Assembly: GCF_003725795.1 (NCBI RefSeq)
Contig: NZ_RBEE01000042.1
Location: 310,001 to 374,000 of the forward strand
DNA length: 64,000 nucleotides
Direction: 5' to 3'
Origin: Pedobacter jejuensis
GTDB lineage: Bacteria; Bacteroidota; Bacteroidia; Sphingobacteriales; Sphingobacteriaceae
Part shown: in pieces, positions 41,302-51,161 of the stretch
How positions within the stretch are numbered: position 1 is the stretch's first letter
Layout of the letters: each line of letters opens with the position of its first letter
Program-made: the position numbers and the translations under genes
Notes under the pieces: model-generated
The model's database searches: none
What the model was told of the DNA's origin: nothing
What the model saw: only the letters and a program-made list of their open reading frames with translations

Positions 41302-42981
41302 TTACTCCGTTCCTAACAACACTCCAGATACATTCCATGCGCTACTGCTCGAACCTTGTGGCGGGCCCATTGGTATGGTAATTTTAATGGAGTGAGTTCC
41401 GGCTTTTAAATTTCCTAAATCGATAATATTCGGGTTTGTTACCGTGCCTGGGCACCAGTTCGAACGGCTTAAATCGGATGAAGAAAGTCCTGTTTCGAAG
41501 TTACCAGAAGCAGGATTGGATAAACGGTAAGAACCGCAATCTTGTCGCCATGGTACGAAACTAAATACTTCTTTTGCATCCAACCAAATGGTGTTTTTCC
41601 TTGGTACAAATTCATCACCTCCACCCCAGCCGCCATGTCCGGTTGTTATGTAGCGTAGCTTTGCATCTTGTATATCTTTATCCAAAGTGAATGAAACTTC
41701 CAAACCTTTATCGCTACTAAACATGGTTGCATACTCTTGACCGGCCATTTCCATAACATTTGTAGAATTAAACAAAGGCATAATTACAGCTTTCTCTGGC
41801 TTCGGCCGTCCACCATTGTGAAGTGTAATATTTAGTGAAACTTTGTGTCCGCCTTTATCATAATTTCCAATAAAAACAGCTACCCAAACTTCCTTTCCAT
41901 TTACCATTGGAAACAGTTCGCTAACATCTTGCCTGTAATAAACCTTATCGGCCCAGGTTTTATCTTTTAGCTTTAAATTGTTGTATTTACCAATGCCAAA
42001 AGGTGTAAAGAAGCGCATAAGTTCGATTACCGGGTTATAGTTTGAAGTGGCTACAACACCTTGATACTGTTTGCCGTTTCCATTTTGATAAATGGGCAAA
42101 TCCTTAACCGAGCCTTTAAGTGCATCCATTAAACTGATATTTTTATCCGTTGGAATAATAAACACTGAACCTGTTCTATCATATGCATCACCATTTGATT
42201 GTTCAGTTAAATCAACAAAAACATTTGGGTTAGTTTGCAGTTCGGGAAACTTTACTTTGCGGGCAATAACTGTACCGCCAGAAAATTTAAAAACGGAATC
42301 GTTTGATTGGGGCTTATCTATAAAATTAATGGTTTCACCTTTAAAAATACTTAATGTTGTAAACCTGCTTTTCCAAAGCAAATCTTTATAAGTTAAGCCA
42401 TCGGTTAGTTTAAGTTTTGATAAATCTACAGGTTTTGTATTCTTTAATTCTTCAATTTTTGCAGCGGTTATGTAGCTATTTCCGTTTCTAACTTGTTCTA
42501 AAACTAAACCCAAATTTTGACCAAGAACCGATGGCGCAGCTTTAATGCCTGCCTCGTTAGTGTACCACAACTCAATCGTATTGGAATTTACTATCGTTTT
42601 AGCTTTTTTGCAGGTGTAACCTAAAATTACTTTGGTTTCGTTGCTAAACTCAAAAATTTGTTTAGAAATTGAAGAACTATCTGCAGTGGAAATTTGATTG
42701 TTCTGATTTAAATCTGCGATTTGAAATAATATATTATCAGGCTTGTTGATGATGCTTTGCTCAAAAGGAAATTTTCCTTGACCATCTAAAATAGTTGAAG
42801 TTGTGATTAAATTTTGATTTACACCTGCAATAATTACTGTAGCATTCCTATCTTCTTTAGGTTTGCCATCTGCAGAGCGCCAATACGTAATTTTATAGGT
42901 AACTGTTGGTTTAAGTTTTTGCTGAGACCAAGCTGTACAAGCAAAAAATAGGGAGAAGAGGAATAAGGAAAACTGTTTCAT
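41302..42981 (-). CDS. Exported PNGase F-like protein with N-terminal GLPGLI-like region
   Basis: 559 residues. Signal peptide (MKQFSLFLFSLFFACTAWSQQ), then residues about 23-180 resembling the GLPGLI family (GYTCKKAKTIVNSNTIELWYTNEAG, LGQNLGLVLEQVRNG). The region 215-559 matches peptide-N-glycosidase F: GDAYDRTGSVFIIP, and near the end YITTGHGGWGGGDEF, LDAKEVFSFVPWRQDCGSYRLSNPASGNF and SSSDLSRSNWCPG. PNGase F cleaves N-linked glycans from asparagine. The enzyme would act outside the cell or on the cell surface. Catalytic acidic residues cannot be placed by eye, so activity is not assured. Stand-alone gene. Confidence 0.8.
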   Translation of the reverse strand: MKQFSLFLFSLFFACTAWSQQKLKPTVTYKITYWRSADGKPKEDRNATVIIAGVNQNLITTSTILDGQGKFPFEQSIINKPDNILFQIADLNQNNQISTADSSSISKQIFEFSNETKVILGYTCKKAKTIVNSNTIELWYTNEAGIKAAPSVLGQNLGLVLEQVRNGNSYITAAKIEELKNTKPVDLSKLKLTDGLTYKDLLWKSRFTTLSIFKGETINFIDKPQSNDSVFKFSGGTVIARKVKFPELQTNPNVFVDLTEQSNGDAYDRTGSVFIIPTDKNISLMDALKGSVKDLPIYQNGNGKQYQGVVATSNYNPVIELMRFFTPFGIGKYNNLKLKDKTWADKVYYRQDVSELFPMVNGKEVWVAVFIGNYDKGGHKVSLNITLHNGGRPKPEKAVIMPLFNSTNVMEMAGQEYATMFSSDKGLEVSFTLDKDIQDAKLRYITTGHGGWGGGDEFVPRKNTIWLDAKEVFSFVPWRQDCGSYRLSNPASGNFETGLSSSDLSRSNWCPGTVTNPNIIDLGNLKAGTHSIKITIPMGPPQGSSSSAWNVSGVLLGTE

Positions 42982-43246
42982 GGATTTTGAAAAATCAAAT
43001 ATAAATAAGATAATTCAGTATCTCTTGATTAGGAAGAAGTGTAACACAATGAATAAATGAATAACCGTCTAGTTGGTTACCAAGCAGCACAAACTGATAA
43101 TTATAAACCCGACAGCAGCGGCGGCCCCGAATATTTCATGAGGGCTATAGCGAATGGCGGGACTGCTGTTCCAAAAGATTTACCGAACCCTTCATTTCCA
43201 AAAAATCTTGATAATTATCTAATTCATTAGTAGCGCTTTAAAAATA
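42982..43246. repeat. Intergenic region with dispersed-repeat remnant
   Basis: 265 bases between the PNGase-like gene and cdd. At about 43095-43180, read in reverse, it contains CAGTCCCGCCATTCGCTATA, which belongs to the same family as copies near 13.6 kb and 16.5 kb. No gene or clear promoter seen. Confidence 0.5.
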
Positions 43247-43735
43247 TTATTTCTCCAACCTATCTTCTACAAAAGCGAAAGGCAATAAACTTTTTATACT
43301 AGGCACTTTTAAAACCTCACCATTTAAGCAATAAAAAATTACGGCAATTGGGCTGGCTTGCTTACGTTCAAACTCTGCCATAACTTGCAAACAACCTCCA
43401 CAAGAAGTTACTGGTTTTAAAATTTCAAAGGCATCTGTTTGTGCGGTAATTGCCATAGCCTCTATAACTGCATTTGGATAGGCTGACCCAATAGAAAAAA
43501 GTGCAACACGTTCGGCACAAAGCCCTGATGGATAGGCCAAATTCTCCTGATTGCTACCTAAAATGGTTTCGCCTGTTTTTAAACGAACAGCGGTACCCAC
43601 CCTAAATTTAGAATAAGGGGAGTAAGAACTTGCCAGCGCCTGTTCTGCCATATTGCAAAGCATCGCATCAGTTTCATTTAACTCATTAATGTTTTGGTAT
43701 TGCTCAATGCTTATATTTAAGGATATAGACTTCAT
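43247..43735 (-). CDS. cdd: Cytidine deaminase
   Basis: 162 residues, homotetrameric-type cytidine deaminase that hydrolyses cytidine and deoxycytidine to the uridine forms. The zinc motif has C-A-E in GLCAERVALFS, where Glu is the proton shuttle, and a second pair of cysteines in SCGGCLQVMAEF. The SSYSPYSKFRVGTAV segment gives the N-terminal substrate loop. Normally the second part is PCGxC, here SCGGC, which keeps the zinc cysteines. The gene is divergent from tamB. Confidence 0.92.
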   Translation of the reverse strand: MKSISLNISIEQYQNINELNETDAMLCNMAEQALASSYSPYSKFRVGTAVRLKTGETILGSNQENLAYPSGLCAERVALFSIGSAYPNAVIEAMAITAQTDAFEILKPVTSCGGCLQVMAEFERKQASPIAVIFYCLNGEVLKVPSIKSLLPFAFVEDRLEK

Positions 43736-43838
43736 GTTAAAAAAATTACAAAACCGCCAATGTTAAATAATGATGCGGGGCGAACAATTTAGGATATTTT
43801 TTGTAGTAATTACAAAAACAGCCTTAAAATAAATTTTA

Positions 43839-46800
43839 ATGGCATGCTTTTGGCATTCAAAATTCAACCAAACAAAATTAGCTTTGAATAAATACGTACG
43901 CAAAAGTCTTAAAGTTTTACTCTGGGTTATCGCATCTATCATCATACTGGTTGTTGGTATTGCTTTATCGCTTAACATTCCGGCAGTACAAAACTTTGTA
44001 AAAGGCAAAGCCATAAATTACCTTAAAACCAAAACCAAGACAGAAGTTAGCCTTGAAAGCATAAAAATTGCTTTACCAAAAGATGTGGTTTTAAACAAAT
44101 TTTACATTGAAGATAAAAAAGGCGATACATTATTATATGCAGAAAAATTGGCGGTAGATATTAGCTTATTTAAGCTGCTTAAAAATACTGTTGAGATAAA
44201 TAATATTGAACTAAAAAATATACGTGCAAATGTTAAAAGAATAAGTCCTGATACAACTTTTAACTTCTCTTTTTTAGTGGATGCTTTTATGAGCGATCAG
44301 AAAAAACCTGAAGAAAAGGTTGATAAAGACACTACATCTACACTTAAATTTTCTATCGACAAGGTTTCATTTGAAGATATTGGGATTACCTACCGCGATG
44401 ATGTTGCTGGAAATGATGTAAAAGTTTATTTAGGTGCATTTAAAACTAAACTAAAAACTTTCGATTTAGCAAATCAGCATTATGTTATTCGCGATTTAAC
44501 GTTGAATAACACTTCCCTTAAATATTTGCAACAAAAACCGTTAGTAAAGCTGGTACAACATTTAACAAATAGTGTAGATAGTAGCGAAAAAGCAACTGGT
44601 AAATTGCCATTAATTGAAGTTGAGAACTTCGCTTTTAATAATGTAAAAGTAAATTACGACGACCAGATTTCAACTACAAAAGCAATTGCCGATGTTAACG
44701 AATTGGGTTTAGTAAATTTAAAGGTAGATTTAAATAACAGCAAATACACCGTTGATGATGCTAAACTGAATAAATCTAACATACTTTTTGCTTTTAAACC
44801 AGCACCATCAAATAATTTAAAGAAAGTAAAAGATACTGTTGTGCCAGAAAAATCGACTTTAGGGTTAATTATCAAGAACATTAGCTTGGCAGAAAACACG
44901 GTTCAGTTTGATAATTTGGGCACCAAACCTGCATCAAAAGGAATGGATTTCAACCACCTTAAAATTACAGGATTAAATTTTGGTGCAGGTGATGTAAACT
45001 ACAGTGCTGCAGGCATAAAAGCCAACGTAAAAAATGGTTCGTTAAAAGAGAAAAGTGGCTTTGTTTTAAACGAGCTAAAAGGAAACGCAATTTACAACGA
45101 TAAGCAGATTAAACTAAGCAACTTCGTTTTAAAAACGCCAAACACAACGATTGAAAATGCTACAGAATTAAATTTCACCTCGATGGATGATTTAACAAAG
45201 CATCCTGAACGTGTCAAGCTTGCTCTGAATTTCAAAAACACAACAATTGGTTTAAAAGATGCTGGATTTTTTAGCGATGCTGTTCCTGCAAATTATCGTA
45301 ATGAAAAAATAAAGCTTAATGCAGATGTTAACGGCTACTTAAACAATTTGAACATTCCACGCTTACAAATAAGCGGACTTAAAAATACCCAAATTGACAT
45401 TAGTGGAACAGCTAAAGGATTGCCTGATATTAACAAAACCTTTCTAGATTTAAACATCAAAAAACTGTATTTAACTAAAGGTGATATTTTAGTTGTTGTG
45501 CCTAAAAAATCGTTACCGCCTAGCATAGAATTGCCTAATGTTATAAATGCAAAAGGTAAGTTCACAGGCTCAATGACAGATTTTAACACCAACATGAACA
45601 TTCAAACGGACATGGGCGGTGCAATTTTAACGGCTGCAATGAAAGGACCAAAAGGGCGTGAAAGTTACAAAGCCAACGTAAACTTAAATAATTTTAATGT
45701 TGGCAGATTGCTAAAAATGCAACCAAAATTAGGTAGAATTACTGTAAAAGCCGATGTTGTTGGAACAGGTTTAGATCCTAAAAAAATCAATGCCAAATTT
45801 AACGCAAAAGTACTTAGCGCTTTTTACAATAAATACACTTACAGAAACTTAAGCTTAGCTGGAAATTATAGCAACCAAAACATCAACATAAAAAGCAGCA
45901 TGCCCGATAGCAATGCCAATTTTGCTTTAGATGCGAAGGTTAATATGACAGGCAAATACCCTGCAATTAAAGCTAATTTGAACTTAAAACAGGTAAATCT
46001 GCAGGCTTTAAATTTTAGTCCGACAGTTTTAAGTGCCGCAGGTTTAGTGAAAGTAGATTTGCAAACTGCAGATGCAGATTACCTGAATGGCACTGTTGAC
46101 ATTACCAGCTTGCAAGTTGTAAAAGATGCCCAAAAAATTAATGTTGATACCATTTCAGTTCGTGCCAAATCAACTGAAACTGAAAATGAATTAACCTTAA
46201 AATCAGAAATACTTTCTGCAAAAATTGATGGAAAATATCAGCTTTCTAAAGTAAGCAATGCCATCATTAACGAAATAAATAAATATTATGCTTTTGGCAC
46301 AGTAACCAAAATACCCGATCAAAGGATGAGGTTTTTTGTCAACATTTACGATTCTAAAATTCTGAAACAGTTTGTTCCCGAACTAACTGTTTTTAAACCC
46401 TCACAGTTTTACGGTTTAATTGATACACAAAAAGACAGTCTTAAAATTAGAGGTAACTTCCCACAAGTTGTATATGGAGATTTTAAAGTTGATACAACAG
46501 TAATTAACATCAATAACGATAATAACAAGCTGGCTTACGCATTAACGGTTAAAGGTTTACAAAGCCCATCCGTATCACTGTTTAACACAGAAATTAGTGG
46601 TGATGCAGCAAATAACAATTTGGGTGTTAATATATTTCTTCGCGATAGGCAATTAAAAGATAAATATGTAATTGGCGGAACGTTTCAATCCATCAATAAG
46701 GATTTTAAGTTTAGTTTAGATCCTCAAAAACTTTTACTGGATTATCAAAAATGGGTAGTTTCGCAAGATAATTACATTCAATTTGGTGCATCGGGTATTT

Positions 46801-48878
46801 TGATTAACCAATTTCAAATTAGCAATAGCGGTCAATCCTTATCTATAAACAGTAACCCTACGGCTCCAAATGCGCCTTTAGCGATTGAATTTAAAGATTT
46901 TCAGCTCGAAACTTTAACTAAGTTTGCCGAAACGGATACAACATTAGTTGGTGGCCGTTTAAATGGAACTGCTAATGTTAAAGATTTAGCGTCGACTCCA
47001 AAATTTGAAGCCAATTTAACTGTAGACCAATTACGTTACCAAAAAGACCAATTGGGAACTTTGAGATTAGCTGTAAACAACAATACGGCAAATGCTTTTG
47101 AAGTTAATATGGCGCTTACGGGAGTGCATGAAATGAGGGTTAATGGCTTTTATTATACTGCTCCACAAAGTGCGCTTGATTTAACAGTGAACATTGATAA
47201 AATCGAGATGAAAAACATTGAGAGCTTATCACAAGGTCAGTTAAAAAATGGAACAGGAACATTGACAGGAGCGCTTTCCGTTAAAGGCGCATTAACTGCA
47301 CCAAAAATTCTCGGCGATTTAACCTTTAAAAATGCAGGTATAAATGTGGCTTATGTTAATTCTTATTTCCGCATGCCGAATGAGAAAATCTCATTTACAA
47401 ATGAGGGAATTAGCTTTAATAATTTTACGTTGATAGATTCACTAAATCAAAAAGCTACTATTAATGGAAAAATCCTGACGAAAGATTATAAAAATTATCG
47501 CTTCGGATTGGATATTAGAATGAACAATTTCAGGGCTATAAATTCTACCGCAGCAAATAATGAATTAATTTATGGTACGGTTTTCTTAACCAGCAACATT
47601 AAGGTTAGGGGCGATTTAAATCAACCTGATGTAAACATGACGGTTAAGGTAAACAAAGGAACAAAATTCTTTTTCGCTTTACCATCTAGCGACCCATCAG
47701 TTATTGATCAGGATGGAATTGTACAGTTTATCGATGCCGATGCGCCACCATTTAACGGACAACGGGCTTTAAAAGTAGATAGTATCAGTAAATCACCTGT
47801 AAAAGGCATTAACTTAGTTGCAAATGTAAGCATAGACCCAGAAGCCGAATTAAACGTAGTTGTAGATCCTGCTAATGGCGATGCTTTAAAAGTTCGTGGT
47901 GATGCAAATTTAAATGCTACAATGGACCCAAGCGGTAAAATAAGCTTAACGGGTAGATATGAAATTTCTGATGGTTCATATAACTTATCTGTTGGCCCAT
48001 TGGGTAAGAAAGAATTTAAATTGGTTAAAGGTAGTACCATCATTTGGACAGGTGAACCAACAACTGCAAATGTTAACTTAAGTGCGTTGTACGAAGTTAA
48101 TGCCGCTCCAATTGATTTGATTAATGATCCATCCAACATCCAGGCGAAAACGAAATTGCCATTTCAGGTATATTTAATGATGAAAGGCGAATTGCTTAAA
48201 CCAATTATATCTTTCAAACTTGATTTGCCAGAAAATGAGCGTGGAGCACTTAGTGGTATTGTTTACACAAAATTATTAAATGTAAACCGCGATGAAAGTG
48301 AGTTGAATAAACAAGTTTTCGCTTTGCTTGCATTAAATAGATTTATAGCAAATAACCCTTTCCAAAGTTTAGCAGGTGGCGGCGGGGGTGTTTCTACGCT
48401 TGCCCGCTCAAGTGTGAGTAAATTATTAACCGAACAGCTTAACAATTTAACATCTGATTTAATTCAGGGAGTAGACTTAAATTTCGGTGTAAACTCGTCC
48501 GAAGATTACTCTACAGGTTCGATGCAGCAAAAAACTGATTTAGAAATTGGCTTATCTAAAAAGTTGCTTAATGATAGGTTAACCGTAACTGTTGGAAGTT
48601 CATTTGCATTGGAAGGTCCGCAAGCACCAGGAGAAAAATCGACAAATATTGCAGGAAACGTAAATGTAGAATATGCATTATCTGCCGATGGAAGATATAG
48701 ATTAAGGGCTTACAGACGTAACCAAAACGATGTTATTGTACAAGGACAAATTATTGAAACCGGATTAGGGTTTACACTTGTTGTTGATTACAATAAATTT
48801 AAAGAGATATTTCAAAAGAAGAGAATTAGAAGAATAAGAAACGTTGAAGAGAAAGCACAAAATGAGACCACTAACTAG
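43839..48878 (+). CDS. tamB: Translocation and assembly module protein TamB
   Basis: 1679 residues, one of the largest proteins in the window. One membrane anchor near residues 24-46 (VLLWVIASIIILVVGIALSL) is followed by a very long beta-helical periplasmic part of repeated amphipathic strands, ending in a DUF490 domain (about 1180-1640, including GRYEISDGSYNLSVGPLGKKEF). TamB is a groove-like bridge from inner to outer membrane, implicated in phospholipid transport and outer-membrane protein insertion. The start ATG at 43839 gives a slightly long N-terminus, and a TTG 51 bases downstream is possible. It overlaps the TamA-like gene by 17 bases. Confidence 0.93.
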   Translation: MACFWHSKFNQTKLALNKYVRKSLKVLLWVIASIIILVVGIALSLNIPAVQNFVKGKAINYLKTKTKTEVSLESIKIALPKDVVLNKFYIEDKKGDTLLYAEKLAVDISLFKLLKNTVEINNIELKNIRANVKRISPDTTFNFSFLVDAFMSDQKKPEEKVDKDTTSTLKFSIDKVSFEDIGITYRDDVAGNDVKVYLGAFKTKLKTFDLANQHYVIRDLTLNNTSLKYLQQKPLVKLVQHLTNSVDSSEKATGKLPLIEVENFAFNNVKVNYDDQISTTKAIADVNELGLVNLKVDLNNSKYTVDDAKLNKSNILFAFKPAPSNNLKKVKDTVVPEKSTLGLIIKNISLAENTVQFDNLGTKPASKGMDFNHLKITGLNFGAGDVNYSAAGIKANVKNGSLKEKSGFVLNELKGNAIYNDKQIKLSNFVLKTPNTTIENATELNFTSMDDLTKHPERVKLALNFKNTTIGLKDAGFFSDAVPANYRNEKIKLNADVNGYLNNLNIPRLQISGLKNTQIDISGTAKGLPDINKTFLDLNIKKLYLTKGDILVVVPKKSLPPSIELPNVINAKGKFTGSMTDFNTNMNIQTDMGGAILTAAMKGPKGRESYKANVNLNNFNVGRLLKMQPKLGRITVKADVVGTGLDPKKINAKFNAKVLSAFYNKYTYRNLSLAGNYSNQNINIKSSMPDSNANFALDAKVNMTGKYPAIKANLNLKQVNLQALNFSPTVLSAAGLVKVDLQTADADYLNGTVDITSLQVVKDAQKINVDTISVRAKSTETENELTLKSEILSAKIDGKYQLSKVSNAIINEINKYYAFGTVTKIPDQRMRFFVNIYDSKILKQFVPELTVFKPSQFYGLIDTQKDSLKIRGNFPQVVYGDFKVDTTVININNDNNKLAYALTVKGLQSPSVSLFNTEISGDAANNNLGVNIFLRDRQLKDKYVIGGTFQSINKDFKFSLDPQKLLLDYQKWVVSQDNYIQFGASGILINQFQISNSGQSLSINSNPTAPNAPLAIEFKDFQLETLTKFAETDTTLVGGRLNGTANVKDLASTPKFEANLTVDQLRYQKDQLGTLRLAVNNNTANAFEVNMALTGVHEMRVNGFYYTAPQSALDLTVNIDKIEMKNIESLSQGQLKNGTGTLTGALSVKGALTAPKILGDLTFKNAGINVAYVNSYFRMPNEKISFTNEGISFNNFTLIDSLNQKATINGKILTKDYKNYRFGLDIRMNNFRAINSTAANNELIYGTVFLTSNIKVRGDLNQPDVNMTVKVNKGTKFFFALPSSDPSVIDQDGIVQFIDADAPPFNGQRALKVDSISKSPVKGINLVANVSIDPEAELNVVVDPANGDALKVRGDANLNATMDPSGKISLTGRYEISDGSYNLSVGPLGKKEFKLVKGSTIIWTGEPTTANVNLSALYEVNAAPIDLINDPSNIQAKTKLPFQVYLMMKGELLKPIISFKLDLPENERGALSGIVYTKLLNVNRDESELNKQVFALLALNRFIANNPFQSLAGGGGGVSTLARSSVSKLLTEQLNNLTSDLIQGVDLNFGVNSSEDYSTGSMQQKTDLEIGLSKKLLNDRLTVTVGSSFALEGPQAPGEKSTNIAGNVNVEYALSADGRYRLRAYRRNQNDVIVQGQIIETGLGFTLVVDYNKFKEIFQKKRIRRIRNVEEKAQNETTN

Positions 48879-51153
48879 ACCCTTTTTATTTATAATGGCC
48901 TGTTTAGTTTGGGCAGGTTGCAGCAGTACAAAATCGTTAAAGCCGGGTCAGGTTTTATATACCGGTGCAGATGTTATCATAAATCCAGATTCATCAAAAA
49001 AAATTGATGACCAGAAACAGGTAAAAACTGATTTGGAATCGAAAACCAGACCACGACCAAATAAATCAATTTTAGGTATAAAATATAAACTTGGAATTTA
49101 CAACCTTGCCGGCGAACCGAAAAAACCTAAAGGCTTTAAAAACTGGTTAAGAAAGCAAGGCGAACCACCTGTTTTATTAAGTGAGGTAAAGCTTAAATAT
49201 AATAATGATGTTTTATCGAGCTATTTAATAAGTGAAGGTTATTTGCAAGCCGAAGTTACTGGCGATACTGTTGTAAAAGACAAAAAAGGAAAGGCAATTT
49301 ACACTGCAATAACAGGTGATAGATATAAAATAAATAAAATAAATTTTCCGCCTGATACCGGAGTTTTGACCAGAATTATAAACGAAAATAAAGGCAAAAG
49401 CTTATTAAAAGTTGGTGATTTTTACGATTTGGATGTTTATAAAAATGAGCGAATTAGAATCGATAATGATTTAAAAGAACGTGGTTATTTCTACTTCAGT
49501 CCTGATTATTTAATTATGCAGGTTGATAGTACAATTGGGAAGAATTTAGTTAATGTTTCTGTTGCTGTTAAAAACATAGCTCCAGATGCTGGATTAAAGC
49601 CTTATACCATTAAAAACATAAATATTTATCCAAATTATTCCCTTAGAAGAGATAGTAATTTACGCAAGCTAAAACCAATTCAGTACAAAGACTTTAATAT
49701 TTATGATGATAAAAACACGTTCAAACCAAGGCTGTTTGATAGATTGGTGTTTTTTCAAAAGGGCGAATTGTACAATAGAAAAGATCACAATCAATCGCTA
49801 AATAGAATGGTTAATGTTGGCGCTTTTCAAGATGTTAGGGCAGAATTTCTACCTTTGGATAGTTTCAAGAACGACCAAATGGATTTAAATATTTACTTAA
49901 CTCCGTTAAAGAAAAATTCGTTAACTTTTTCTGTAACCGGTACGAGTAAATCAAACAACTTTGTTGGGTCGGAAGTAAAGGTAACGCAAACCACCAGAAA
50001 TCTATTTCGTGGTGCAGAACAATTAGATGTAAGTGTAAGTGGTGGCTTTGAAACCCAAACAAGAGGAACATCATTAGGAAGAAACCAAATCTCTCTAACT
50101 GCCGAAGGTAAATTAACTTTCCCTAGACTTATTGTACCGTTTTATAAACCAAATTCAACTACTGCATTTATCCCAAAAACGATAACATCGCTTTCTTACC
50201 AAATGCTTAATCGCGGCTCTGAATATACGTTGCATGCGCTGAAAGGTGAATTTGGATATAATTTCAAGGAAAATATTTATAAGGAACATAATTTAAATCC
50301 TATATCTATCAGCTACGTTTCAACAAGTTTTCCAGATAGCACAACACAAACTCGAATTTTTAACGAAAATCCATTATTAAGATCAACGCTAGAAAATCAA
50401 TTCATCATTGGTAGTAGTTACAACTTTACCTACACTAACCAAATGGAAGATAGCAGAAGAAATAATTCTTATTTCTTTGGAGGAATTGAAACCGGTGGAA
50501 ATGTTTGGGGTTTATTTGCACCAAAAAATGACGAAAATCAAAAATCAATTTTTAATATTCCATTAACCCAGTTTGTTAGGCTAGAAGCCGATTTTAGAAA
50601 TTATTATAAAATTAATAAAAGCTTAATTTGGGCAAACCGTTTAAATTTGGGTTATGGTTATGCGTATGGCAATAGCACATCATTACCATTTGTTAGGCAA
50701 TTTTTTGCAGGTGGTGGTAACGATTTAAGGGCATTTCCAGCCAGAGCATTAGGTCCGGGTACATTTAAAGTTGCAGATTCTGCTGTATTTGCCGACCAAG
50801 GTGGTGATATTAAGTTAATGCTTAACTCTGAACTACGATTTAAAATTGTGAGCGTGCTTTACGGTGCATTATTTGCTGATGCAGGTAACGTTTGGTTAAG
50901 AAAAGAAGATCCATTAAGACCAGGTTCAGAATTTAAAGCCAAAAATGTTTTAAATGAACTCGCAGTAGGCACTGGTGCTGGCTTAAGAGTTGATGCAACT
51001 ATTTTTGTTATTCGTTTAGATGTTGCATTTCCTGTTAGAAAACCTTATTTACCAGAAGGACAAAGATGGGTATTTGATAGTATTGCGTTTGGCAACAAAG
51101 ATTGGCGCAGAGAAAATTTAATTTTTAATATTGGTATTGGTTATCCTTTCTAA
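48862..51153 (+). CDS. TamA/BamA-like outer-membrane lipoprotein (TamL-type)
   Basis: 763 residues from the ATG at 48862. The longer frame begins with TTG at 48844. SPII signal MRPLTRPFLFIMACLVWAGC with lipid C20. POTRA-like domains (about 25-340, including TAITGDRYKINKINFPPD, LTPLKKNSLTFSVTGTSKSN) precede a 16-strand barrel that ends in LIFNIGIGYPF, with a C-terminal phenylalanine as in Omp85 proteins. In Bacteroidota a lipid-anchored TamA partner of TamB is known as TamL. The overlap with tamB and the order tamB then tamL mean the two act together. Confidence 0.9.
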   Translation: MRPLTRPFLFIMACLVWAGCSSTKSLKPGQVLYTGADVIINPDSSKKIDDQKQVKTDLESKTRPRPNKSILGIKYKLGIYNLAGEPKKPKGFKNWLRKQGEPPVLLSEVKLKYNNDVLSSYLISEGYLQAEVTGDTVVKDKKGKAIYTAITGDRYKINKINFPPDTGVLTRIINENKGKSLLKVGDFYDLDVYKNERIRIDNDLKERGYFYFSPDYLIMQVDSTIGKNLVNVSVAVKNIAPDAGLKPYTIKNINIYPNYSLRRDSNLRKLKPIQYKDFNIYDDKNTFKPRLFDRLVFFQKGELYNRKDHNQSLNRMVNVGAFQDVRAEFLPLDSFKNDQMDLNIYLTPLKKNSLTFSVTGTSKSNNFVGSEVKVTQTTRNLFRGAEQLDVSVSGGFETQTRGTSLGRNQISLTAEGKLTFPRLIVPFYKPNSTTAFIPKTITSLSYQMLNRGSEYTLHALKGEFGYNFKENIYKEHNLNPISISYVSTSFPDSTTQTRIFNENPLLRSTLENQFIIGSSYNFTYTNQMEDSRRNNSYFFGGIETGGNVWGLFAPKNDENQKSIFNIPLTQFVRLEADFRNYYKINKSLIWANRLNLGYGYAYGNSTSLPFVRQFFAGGGNDLRAFPARALGPGTFKVADSAVFADQGGDIKLMLNSELRFKIVSVLYGALFADAGNVWLRKEDPLRPGSEFKAKNVLNELAVGTGAGLRVDATIFVIRLDVAFPVRKPYLPEGQRWVFDSIAFGNKDWRRENLIFNIGIGYPF

Positions 51154-51161
51154 TTTTTACT

